The notes below the pieces were generated by a model. It searched no databases. It saw only the letters and a program-made list of their open reading frames with translations, and was not told the DNA's origin. The position numbers were made by a program, and so were the translations under genes. Below are positions 1-12,000 of a DNA stretch of 64,000 nt, piece by piece; the first letter of the stretch is position 1, and the number at the start of each line of letters is the position of its first letter. Origin of the DNA: Chrysaora quinquecirrha (Eukaryota > Cnidaria > Scyphozoa > Semaeostomeae > Pelagiidae); assembly GCA_014526335.1 (NCBI GenBank), contig JACTAT010000214.1:49593-113592 (forward strand), written 5' to 3'.

Positions 1-321
1 ATGACGAACCCAACACCACCGGTATAGTGAGATTTCACCTCGACCAAGGTGAAATTTCACCCAGGAGATGTGAATTTTTCCCATATAAACGAAATACCAC
101 CGGTATGGTGAGGTGAATTTATTTGAGCAGAATTCTAGAATCCTCGTTCTCATTTTATGGAAGCGAGACTATTAAACACTCCACCTCTCAGCCCTGGGGT
201 TGACAGGTGAAGTGAAAATGCCATATAAACAGAAGCAAAACATTTGCCTCGCCTATCAGCTCCGGGTCTGGCAGGTGAAGCGTTTTTCTCGCATAAACAG
301 GCCCTAAGATGCAACAGAAAA
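1..321. other. No gene recognised; short direct repeats
   Basis: The motif ACCACCGGTATRGTGA occurs near 14 and again near 100, and GGTGAAATTTCACC forms a short palindrome at about 47. No FANCD2 exon was recognised, so the C-terminal exons probably lie outside the window. Confidence 0.4.
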
Positions 322-650
322 CGGTATGAAATAGATAAGTTGGAGAATACAACATGAAATGAACAAGTTGACGAATACAGTATGAAATGGACATGCTGAC
401 GAATGCAGTATGAAATGAACATGCTGACGAATGCAGTAGGAAATTAACAAGCTGACGAATATAATACGCGATGAAGATGCTGACGAATACAATATGAAAT
501 TAACAAACTGACGAATACAGTACGAAATAAGAATGCTCACGAAAACAATAGGAAATCAACATGCTGAAGAATAAATTATGGAATGAAAATGAATGCTGAT
601 AAATGCAGTGCGAAATGCACGCACGGAGAAGTACGTAGGCATATAGAACA
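322..650. repeat. 28-bp tandem repeat (minisatellite)
   Basis: The word ACGAAT recurs at 371, 399, 427, 455, 483 and 511, exactly 28 bp apart, inside a unit like ATGCTGACGAATGCAGTATG. Units decay towards both ends. Short minus-strand open frames over 150-540 are by-products because 28 is not a multiple of 3. Confidence 0.9.
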
Positions 651-817
651 CGTGGACTAATACGATATGACGATGCATATGAACAGACTTATCGAGTTAT
701 TCGTGTGGTTGTGATGTGGTTGGAAATAAGATAACCAAGTTAAAAACATCTGCATCTTATGTGTTAAGAAATATTTATAGCATATGCAGTTAATGTATAT
801 ATAACCTCAAAGCTTAC

Positions 818-3800
818 CGATTGAAGCTTTGTGTTCTTTATCATCATTAAACTTCTGAAGATCTGATAATACTTTTAAGATAAGAACAGCAGTTGTGAGA
901 TCTCGTGCGGTCGAAGATAGTTCCTCCATGTAATGGAAGGCCTCTCTACGATAAAATATCAAAAATGAGTCAAGAAGACTCACACATTTGAAAGAAATCA
1001 GGAGAAAATTTGCTGGCTTGGCCTCTCTATAATGAATTATGAAATACAGATAACATTATTTTCTTATCCATCATTCTACACGTATTGCGTCCGTCGCCCC
1101 TTAACATCCAACCACCCTAATCCAGTTACTCCCAGGAAACAGTAATTTTTGTTGTAGTTTGTTAGTAGCTGTGTCCGAAAGAGTGGGAGGATGATAATAA
1201 ACCTATCCCCCATTTACACTGCCAGTTAAACTTGTTAAACAAGTTTTGCATAAACTAGTCCAGCAGGAGAAATGCTGATTTCAGCAACAGTCGCGAGTAT
1301 CTCAGAAGAGGAGAAATTTAGGAGAAATCGACCCAAGTAAAACTGTTTGATACCGATTGACCCGCTATAAGTTGGCTTGTTTTGCGAGACATCGTAGAAC
1401 AATATGTGAAACAGAAGAGAATCAAGAAAGTTGTTTTCTTACTTCATGATGACTGAAAAGTCAGTGTCAATTTCTTCCAGAGGTTTTATTCGTGTAGCCA
1501 GACTTAGAATTGCCTTTCTCAATATTGGTTTGTTTTTGTTATACTTGAGTCCCTCCCTACAAAGCAAGAAGAGTTTTGAGAAGATTTACACATGATAATA
1601 AAAGGGGTTCTTTATTCTCGAATATTATAAGCGCCTTTACCATTTATTTACAGGGAGCGAGGGGATCCCCAGATAAAACCTTTCTTCTAATTTTCCAGGA
1701 CTTGCGGTGGGAAACGTTTACTAATATCCTAGGTATGTAGCTGGCTGTACAATGGATAAAGTAAACCCGAATTTTCATCCAAAAAGGAGCATAGTGTGAC
1801 CACTTACCAAGAAAACGATCTGTGTAACACCAAGGCCAAACAATCAAACATTGTTGGTGAAACATTTAAAATTCACTTAATATAAAGCAATGTTTGAGCG
1901 TTTGGCAACGTCGCAAAACATTGCTTGACAAGAAAAATTGCTTGGCAGTGATTTTGAAAAACTTCAAAAACTCTGCTGCTCGCAAGCAAAAGATGTTTGA
2001 AGAGCAATGTTTTTGCGACGTGGTATAGCAGCGCAAATTTCAGATGCTTGATGAACAATGTTTGATCGTTTGGCCCTTCTTTAACCCAGGCTGTAGTTGT
2101 GAAGCACATTTCGATACCAGGCGCAGAGAATTTCAGGGCCAAAACCCACACATGCGCTAAACATACACCTTTATAAAAATTTATAAAGCATCCTCTCGGG
2201 TTCGGGTTTCTTTTTGGCTTATTTCTATTCTGATAGGTTTATATTTTTGCAATTGATCATTTGCCTCTTTTGACGAAAAAGCTTTCTGTCTGCAAATCAA
2301 AAGTTTGTAATTTTGCTTAGAATTTTGACCTGGAAATTTGAATTGATCATTTCGAGATGATCACATAAGAATGGCAGAAGATCCACAAGAAAATCTGCTA
2401 CTTTTTGTGAAGAAGTCTTTGATAAATGCGAAAAACCGACGGTCTTGCTTGCTTTTTTCTACAAAGAAAATTGAAATATTATTAATAGTACAAGAGAAGG
2501 GGAGGCTAGGATCTGTATATCGAGCAGTAGATTAACATAACATAAATACGGTTCGGGCAATGTACGGTTATTCTAGCCTGAAATTCAGACCTGGCCAGAC
2601 CAGAATGTCCAGACCAGAATGTCTTTGTCGTGTTTTTACTAGTTTCTTTGAACTGGGGTCTGGTTGGCTACGGTTATTTACATCCCCCGAGGGATCCATG
2701 ACTTATGGATAGAGGGGAATGTGCCACCAGGATTTTACAGACCCATCCTCTTACAAAGTAGACATATTAGGCCCTATATTTTGGGTAACAGCAAGCGGAA
2801 TATGAGAGTAACAGGCCACATTATTGCTTGAAATGGCACTACGAACATCTTGACGCGATATCAGCTAAGACTATTCGGACTCAAATAAAGCAAATTTTTT
2901 TGTTTTCATCAATTTCCCACCCTGCTATATGAGGTTATAGTTAAAATCATACCCATGTTTAGAGAATTTCAGGGTCAAAATATCACCTATATTTGCAGTA
3001 CATACCGGTACCAAAGTTATATTAAGGAACCCATCTGGGTTCGCGCCTCTCAACACGGAGGTCACGAGTTTAGTTTCACTCACTAAGTACTAGATTCTTT
3101 AGTTTAAGTTTCAACAGTCAATACCTATGTGCTCTTTGGCGATTTATACCTTAAAAACTGATTTTCTTGTTGCACTGTTCACCGGTAGAGAATGCTCCAA
3201 TTTACAATCCAGATCTTCCAGGAGTAGTTTTAGACTTGATGGCTTTAAAGCCAGAACTTCAGTTTCCTGATTAAGAAACAGTAAACTGTAGACGCGATTG
3301 AAGATTTGAAGAGAAAATGGAGGTGGCTTTAAAGGCAGGGGAACACGGGGTTTTTGAAATTGTGATGGACGCTGTGATATCAAATATGAAAAAACTAACA
3401 ACAGGGTCTCTTTCAGTTTCATGGGACTTTGACTGGGTAGGCAAGCTATAGTTTTTTAGGAGAATATTGATTAGAATTATAGAAGAGCAGTAGACTGGAG
3501 GGGCAAATGCTCCCCATGTTACTCTTAGGTGGTCTATTTCCAACCCGCCGCTCTTATTAGGACCTCCTCTTCATTAAGATTCGCAATAGAATTTGTGTCG
3601 ATATGTTCCTCTACTGCGACTCTCTGGGTATGCAACTTTACTTCTATATATTTTCGCAAGTACTTGTACATCATAATAACTAGAACTTTCTGTAAGAGCA
3701 TAGTTGCATGTATAGTTTCAATCTGCGCAATGAATCGTGTGACTTGTAAAAATTATAACTTAGAAACTCTGTAAATAACTAGTCAGTCAGTACGAAGTCA

Positions 3801-6083
3801 GTACGAAGTCAGTACGAAGTCAATGTAAAGTCAGTTGATCAGACATGATAGAGAATCGTCTCTCAAATGTCGTCTGACTCCGTGTGTTCTCAGTGCGCAC
3901 GTAAAACTCAAGCAGCAGCAAAGATCCTTCTGCTACGAACGATCCCGGCTACACTTAGTCCAACCCCGGAAATTGGGCACCTAAGATTAGTATGCTAAAA
4001 GAGGGGTCGACAACTAAGGTACAGTTAGATGTATAACAAAGTACAGAGAGTGACTAAGGGTTATACAGATCTACGGAGAGTGGTTAAGGGTTGAGGTGTG
4101 TTGAGATAGATAACCGTAGATAATCTTACCTTTGTATTCAAATCGGAGTCAAGAATATTCTTTGAAACCACGCCATATTTAAGAGCGTTGAAGACGAATA
4201 GATCCAACTCCCTTAGAAAACAAGAAAGACATAAAATAAACAACACAATGTTTATTAAGATATTTTTTCAAAGATATGTTCAAAGAAACTTTATCCTTAT
4301 AGCATGGCCGATCTTTTAATTGTTAAGTTTAGTTTCAAAACAACTTAAATTTACCTTAGGAAGGGACGGTATTGCAGCCACAAAAAATTTGACTTATCTT
4401 TGCCTTTTTCTTCTGTTCTTTCTTCTGTTACACTGTCTTTGTCATTGTCAGTATCCTAATCAAGAGTAAGAACGTGCACATTTTTCAGCATTTTCCGTAA
4501 AATTTCTATTTAGCCACGGGGTCCTTATTCAAAACTCCACGTTACAGTGTGAGGACTTATACGAAAGGCTGGTTAATTGGAGAGGGAAGTTTTTTCAAAA
4601 GTCAATCTGTCTAACAGGGGCTTATTAGGTAAGTGGAATATGCTGTTTGAAATAATACTGAAATGCCCGCCATTACCCCCAAAAACATGGCCTTTCCCAC
4701 CTTCTTCGTAAGTAATAGGGTATGATCAAGTCAAACTGCATTTATAAAAATATGGGGGAGGAGGCGTATTCAGGAGGCGGTGTATTAAAAACTTCCATCT
4801 CAAAAGAAGGGGCTCTTGTTGGAGAGGGGGTTCATTCGAGAGCGAGAGAGGGCTAATTTGAGAAAGGGGGATTATTCGAGACTGGGGGCTTGATCAAATT
4901 ATTACGATAACAACTCTTTCATCCTATAAGAATCTTGAAATAAGTAGGTGTTAAACAACTGAATTCTGTAGTGATTAAAATAAATGAAATCTAACTTTTT
5001 CAAATGATTGGTCGTCGGTTCCATCTTCGCTGTCTTTCTTCGCAGATTTTCTGAAAAATCAACAGAAGAGCTAAAACAGGGACGAATCAAACGTGGAAAG
5101 AAATTGTCATTTTGTTCAGAGAATATCATTTTTAGACGAAGCATTTCACAAAATTTTAAGAGCAAATTTATTAGGTCAGTATAATTGCATATAGAAGCTC
5201 GGTCCATTTTCAAAAAAATCTCTACGAGCACACACTATGCATGATTACAAACTGCTGCATAAAAGACGGATGAGAAAGAAAATTGGAAATACATACTTCT
5301 TTCCTGATTTTTTCGATGCTTTTTCACTTTGATGAGCTGAAGGAGGCTTCAAAGCTGTGTATTCATCTACATCAAAGATTGACTGTGGTGGAATATAATT
5401 TGGCATTTCTGCAAAAGATTTAAGAATAATTAGTCATGAAAGAAGACATGTGAAATGGAAGGACTGAGAAATCTTTCGGTAATTCGGGATTATAGGCTCA
5501 ATCATTTTTTATTTTTGAAAATTTGCAGCCTGTTTATCAAACATTGATTGGCAAACATTTGAAATTTTCTTTTCAAGTAACGATTAAACATTTGACCACA
5601 AGACATTGCTTCACAAGCAGAATTGCTGACTGAAAAGTTCAAAAACAACCAAAAAAAGCTCAAGGAATACAATGGATTAAGCTGATTGGTGTTCAGAACA
5701 CAATACCGATCCAGCTTCAATTTTCTGATTGGTGCAGTTCAATCCGCATCTGGGTTTACATGTCGCCTTAATCAATTGTTTTGGCCTGTTTCAAAATTAA
5801 GGATGCCACAATGATGTTCAGACGAAAAAAGCTTTCAAGTGTATTTTAAGACGTCTCTACTTGTCTTCGCACTATTTATTTGTGTGTAGAGTGCAATATC
5901 ATAACCCTATTATATCAGTTGCTTAGGTTACCATTCCATTCCGTAATCAACACTAAAAAAGAATCGCAACTTACCCACAAGGCATTTATCCAACATTGCA
6001 CATAATGTAGCAATCGTTTCAAGTCTTGATAATATCTTTCCTTTCGTCTCTGGATCCTCTTGTGTTGAGAAAGCGTTCACAAT
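818..6083 (-). CDS. FANCD2: FANCD2 exons 26-35 (C-terminal half, incomplete)
   Basis: Exons: 5975-6083 (IVNAFSTQEDPETKGKILSR), 5297-5408, 4996-5050 and 4355-4455 (acidic linker, then NFLWLQYRPFLR), 4130-4211 (ELDLFVFNALKYGVVSKNIL), 3150-3266, 2330-2458 (GFSHLSKTSSQ to CDHLEMINSNFQ), an incompletely resolved exon ending at 1808 (HRSFSW), 1443-1556 (EGLKYNKNKPILRKAILSL), 818-945 (EAFHYMEELSSTARDL). The donor at 818 leaves phase 1, so more exons must follow to the left; none was recognised in 1-817. The exon ending at 1808 abuts a MITE (1828-2081), and about 30 human residues between NFQ and FAW have no clear counterpart. That part may be interrupted or diverged. Confidence 0.88.
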
Positions 6084-9000
6084 CTGAAAATTGGAGTATA
6101 TATATAACACAGGGGTACTTTACTGTTAAAAATATTAGACGTGCCGCCAACAAAGATGAAGATATTTATGAATGAAGAAATGAAGAATACTGTGAATCCT
6201 CGAATTAGCACCCCCTGGGAGCTTGTCAATTTTAGACGTTTTGGATGGGACTAATTCGAGGAAGGCTAATACGAAGGGGACCTTATAAAAAGTCCATTGA
6301 ATGCTTCTAATTTCCCTCCCATGTTCAATTGGAAACTCTCCAGCAGAAGTCGAAACAATTAAAATGCAAAAATTGAGATTTTAGGCCCTGGCCAAACCAT
6401 CATACATTGTTGGTCAAACATTTGAGTTTGTTTGGCTATTTCACAAAACATTGCTTGACAGACAGAAGTCCTTCAACAATGTTTTTGAAAACTTCAAAAC
6501 ACGCTTGCCACAAGCAGAAAATGTTTGACAAGCAATATTGTGTGATGCAGCCAAACTGTCAAATTGTTTCACAAGTAAACCTCATACGTTTGACAAACAT
6601 TGTTTGATCGTTTGACCAAGGCCTTAGAGTAGGCGGTTTATAAACAATTTTTTATCCCAGGGAGAGGGCTTATTGTGTAGCAGGACAGCATGCTCAATCA
6701 TAGCCTCTCTATCATGTCAATTCTAATGTATGAACTTTCTCTCTTTCTTTCGTTCCTTTGTGTTCTCTGTGATTATTTCCGTTAGTAAATGTATTTAAGT
6801 TGTAATTAGTGTAAATTCTTTAGTCAGTCTGAATCATGATAATGTCACAAACTGTCGTATTCCTGGCTCCGTGTCTTCACACGTAAAAGTATTGTAACGC
6901 AGATCCTATTACAATTCCAGGGGGGGAGGTGGCTAACACAAGAGGGGCTAATTTCAGGATTGACGGTATTTTTGCTGAATTGAAATTTCAAAAACTAATA
7001 TACCTCTCTCATCCAGTTAATCGAAAAGAACAGAGCAGAACAAATTAATTCTTTGCCATTTTGATCAAAAGTAGAGAAATTTTCAAAGGCATCCATTTTG
7101 AACATAACCAAAGGGCAACCTAGGGAAAATAATAAAGATAGATTTTGCAGAGTTTCTTGCAGAGTTTCTTCACTTGGAAATTTAAATTTCGAAACAGTGG
7201 GTGCTCCTCGTAGCAATAATATCCATAATTACTTTACTACGGTTACGACGCAAGGAGCAATTACGACATAGTGAAAGTTCCTATTCAAAGCAACCAACGG
7301 AAGAAAAAAGTACAGGATTAGCAAAAAATACTTATGTTAGCAGATTTAAAGAAAGTCGTACAAGCGAAAGACGCGTAGTATCATGGAATAGCGGAGATTA
7401 CACTACTTCTGGACAGCTTCATAACGTTACCCTTGTGAAGGAGGATTATGCAGAGACATGTGGTTCTGACATGGCCACTAGTGGAAAAATCTATCCTGCA
7501 GTAATTCATTGAAATATAAATATGTATGGTACTGCAGAAGGCTCAACATAGCCGAAACACAAAAGGGGAGGACAACCGTTGATTGTTTCACTTCGAGAGT
7601 TACTCGACGATTTCATCGAGTTCTTCAGCTCAGTGGAAACGTCGATGGCTCTCTGCTCATGCTGGTTCGAATCACATCTATCATTCAAAGCCACTTGTGG
7701 AAAAATTTATCCTAGTGTTTGCAATCCATGAAATGCATATACAAATATGTATGGAACTGAAGAACACATAGCCGAAGCACAAAGTCCAGCGGGAGGAGAG
7801 CCTTAGGCTGTATGATTTGGAGAGTTACTCGGCAATTTCATTGAGCTCTATAGCTTAGTGGAAACGTCGTTGGCTCTCTTGTCATGCAGTCTTGGGTTCA
7901 AATCCTATCAATTTTGGTATGCCACTTGTGGAGAAATCTACCCTATAGTGTTTGTTTTCCATGGAAAATGTATTACGAAAATATATTGAGTTACCTAGCA
8001 GTGCGTCGATGCCTTCCAGACTTCCCTGATGTTGGATTCTCTCACAAGTAGCAAGAAGTCGAAATAATGAGTTCATTCGTAGTAAACAAGATACATTTGA
8101 AACTGAAGTGCTGTAAAAGATAAACAAATAAACCAGTAACTTTGAATCAGTGAACTTGTTCATTTCTCGACATGCACGCTTTATGGGTATATTATATAAT
8201 CAACCTTGCTTGAGGGCAAGGGCTAGTCTTATTACTAAAATGTGATGTTGACACAAGATCAATTGAGCGTGTTTGCAGAGCAGCTTTCTAGACACGATTT
8301 CGAAAAGTTAAAGACTGAAAAACCTCTTTGAGATGGAACATGACTTTACCATGAATGCACAGTCCCTTAGAGGTGAAGGTCCATGCAAAGCGATGGTCAG
8401 AAACGTCAGAGACGGGCAAGTGCTAGTCTTATTACTAAAATGTGATGTTGACACAAGATCAATTGAGCGTGTTTGCAGAGCAGCTTTCTAGACACGATTT
8501 CGAAAAGTTAAAGACTGAAAAACCTCTTTGAGATGGAACATGACTTTACCATGAATGCACGGTCCCTTAGAGGTGAAGGTCCATGCAAAGCGATGGTCAG
8601 AAACGTCAGAGACGGGCAAGTGCTAGTCTTATTACTAAAATGTGATGTTGACACAAGATCAATTGAGCGTGTTTGCAGAGCAGCTTTCTAGACACGATTT
8701 CAAAAAGTTAAAGACTGAAAAACCTCTTTGAGATGGAACATGACTTTACCATGAATGCACAGTCCCTTAGAGGTGAAGGTCCATGCAAATCGATGGTCAG
8801 AAACGTCAGAGACGGGCAAGTGCTAGTCTTATTACTAATATGTGATGTTAACACAGTATCGACTTAGTGTATTCTCTTTTATGGGTATATTGTATAATCA
8901 ACCTTGCTTCAGGGCAGTTAAAAAATGTCTCTATTTTTGGACCTCTTTGATTAAATTATACTATCAAAAGTTTCTTAATAACTCCTTAATTTTAACTCCA

Positions 9001-12000
9001 CATTCAGTGTCATGACTATTATAAAGAGACACTTGCATGTAAGCAAAGCTCCAGACTACTCAAGGAAACATTTGGTACATGGATGATATAGCTATAATTT
9101 ATGTGAGTTTTGACCTGTGAAAAAAATAAAAATGTGAGTGAAAAAATATTCAAAATTGAAAACTTCCTTAGCGATTTATCTTTAGTAGTATAAGTTCTTT
9201 GAACTTTTCGGGGTTCCTTATCAAATGGTTCTTAATAAACAAAGCGCGTAAGTCATCTATTAGTTTCCCCTGTTCATCATAACAGTTTACCTTGATGAAG
9301 ATCTAGCTTTCTCAGGGTCTTGGCTTTTTAGAAGCAATGGATAAACATTAACAGCAATTCCTCCTTCTTCAGGCTCATCGAGATCGTAAAGCAATTCCAG
9401 ATTTTTGCTACAAAGAAAATAATTTTGTAATATTAAAAAGAAAATAAGAGAAATTATTTAAATTTTCATATTTAATTTTGTAGCTATTTGAGGGAGGCAC
9501 TGCTGGAGGGCAGCGTAAAAGTGGTATATGCTTTTCAATTTTTAAAAAGGCTGAGACATAAAGATAAACTAGACAAGAAAATGTTAACTTTCAAACACAC
9601 GAGATAGGAAGTAAAAATGTTTATTGTGATATCAAATAATAGTTGAACCTTTGCTTTGAAAACAAAGGACTCAGTAAGTGAGGCTTCACAGAGGACGGGC
9701 TTAATAGAGCTCTTATGGTAACATGTTCTGGCTGAAAGTTCCTCAATGTTATCATTGTGCTTACGACTATTTTCTATTCCAAAACAACTGGAATGCATGA
9801 ACATATTGCAATAAACTGTCATTCTTTCATAAAAAGATGTAAAAAGCTTACTTGGTAGTTATTGTATCTGCATCAGCTAAGAAATCGTCTTGAAAACTTC
9901 CCAAGAAACTTTCTGAAATCCAGTTCTAAAGATCAGACAAAGTTGCTTTAACTTTTAGGCCCTGAGGAAATGAACTGAACATTTCACTGAACATTTCCTG
10001 AACATTTCACTGAACATTTCCTGAACATTTGTTTGCTGCCTCTTTTCTGCAGTTATTTTAGTGCGAAATTCGAGATTTTAATTGAAAAATTGAAAGTTTC
10101 CGTCAGTTATTAACATGAGCATGTGCATATCAGATAAATGTTCGTTTTATTTCCCGTAGAGTAGTAATGCTGCATCATTCCTGGTATTTATGCCATTGGG
10201 CCTCCTGTGGTCCTACCTGATTTAAGATTTAAAATTGACAAAAATGAATGTAATGAAAAATTTTTATGCTTTACTTACCAACACTTTACGATCAATAACT
10301 CCTTCAGCAATAACTTCAGAAAGTTCATCGTAAAATAAACCAGAAGCTTCGTGATCTTTCTTGACACAATTTTTCGCCATCTCAAGAAGATTGATCACCT
10401 AGAAACAAATAACAAAAGTTTAATCATGGTCCAACACATTGCTTGATAAGTAAATTCCAAATGTTTCACAAGTCTTACCATCACTCTTTCAGGTTTCAAG
10501 TTTTTAGATAAAAAGAGTTACGAACTTTTACCTCTTTGAATACTCCCGTTTCAAGGTCTCTGGCCAGCTCAGAATTAGTGAAATCTTCCTTTTCTGTTGT
10601 AGTATTTCTACAAAGAATATGGATAGCGTAAGGGTAAGACTATGTAAAAGTTTTTGTTTTGAAAAAAGCAGAATTCTTCATTATAAAATTGTGGTTGGAC
10701 GAGATTGGTTTAGTGTGTGATAGAGCAGCCTTCTAGACAAGATTTCGAAAAATCAAAGATTGAAAAACATTTCTGAAACGGACCACAGAATGACATTTCC
10801 ATGAATATACAGTTCTTTGGAGTTGAAGGTCCTTGCAAGGCGATGTTCAGAAATGTCAGAAACGGGCAAGGACTAGTCATAATACTAAAATTTGATGTTG
10901 AAAGAGGATCAGTTTAGTGTGTTTACAGCGCGGCTTTCTAGACTGGATTTCAAAAAATTTAACATTGATGATATGAATTTTCCATGAATGCAAGCGGTGG
11001 TCAAAAATGTCAGAGACGGCCAAGGGCTAGTGTTGTAGTGTGGCTTTCTAGATAAGATTTTTAAAAAATACAAGATTGAAAAAACTATTTCTGAAATGGA
11101 ACATGAAATGCCTCATCAATAAATGCAGTCTCTTAGGGGAGAAGGTCCTTGCAAGGCAATGGTAAGAAATGTCAGAGACAGGTAAGGGCTAGTCACAATA
11201 CTAAAATTTGATGTTGAAAGAGGATCAGGCTAGTGTGTTTACAGAGCGGCTCTCTAGACAAGATTTCAAAAAGTAAAACGAAAATCTACCTCTTTTTGGC
11301 CATATTCGCTACTAACATCACAGTTCCAATCAAGCCAATTTTCTTATAACTGTTGAAATTTAAAATGGGCGCTTATGCATTATCTATTTATATTCAACGA
11401 AAAGAGCTATTAGTGAGATATAGGGAAGGAAAGATACGGGAAACAAGGCTGTGTTGGTTGCGGCATGTTTTGACTAGAGAGAAGAACTATGTTGGCAGAA
11501 GAATGAGAGGGATGAAGGTGCGAGGAAGACCTTAGTGGAAATGGGAAGACTGCATCACAAGAGACAGGGATGTTGCATGAATCAGACAGGACTGGGCAGC
11601 AGACCAGAGAAATTGAGGGAAATGATCCACATTGGCGACCCCACCTGAATGTGGGAAACGCCAGTAGAGGAAGAAGAGGATTCAACGTTTAGGAGCTATA
11701 ATTTCTTAGAAAATCGTTGCCAATAAAGGAAATGTTTATATACATTCAGCACTTACTGAATTGATGAGTTTGACAAGTGTTTTCGGATCAAGATGTTTAT
11801 ATCATCCTAAAAATGACAAAACGTCACGAACTTGCTTTTAACGTAGCTACAGTAAAAATAAACTGTACCATTCTAATTGTCCCTGGGGCTACAGAACACC
11901 TTTTTTAAAACCACTTTTCTAGGATTTGAGCAGAGAGCCTAGGCTGCCATTTTTAACGTTTTTGGTGTGACAGCAATCTTGAACAAAATATGTTGGAACA

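Noticed and set aside
8181..8916. CRISPR-like array
   Set aside because: Units are contiguous 200-bp satellite copies with no unique spacers, in an animal intron.
10279..10398. Apparent loss of the FANCD2 ubiquitin lysine near YDELSEVIAEGVID
   Set aside because: I first took the Lys after LIQHE of human as K561. Counting the human protein places K561 in HLVIRKQLSS, which is conserved in exon 11757-11806.
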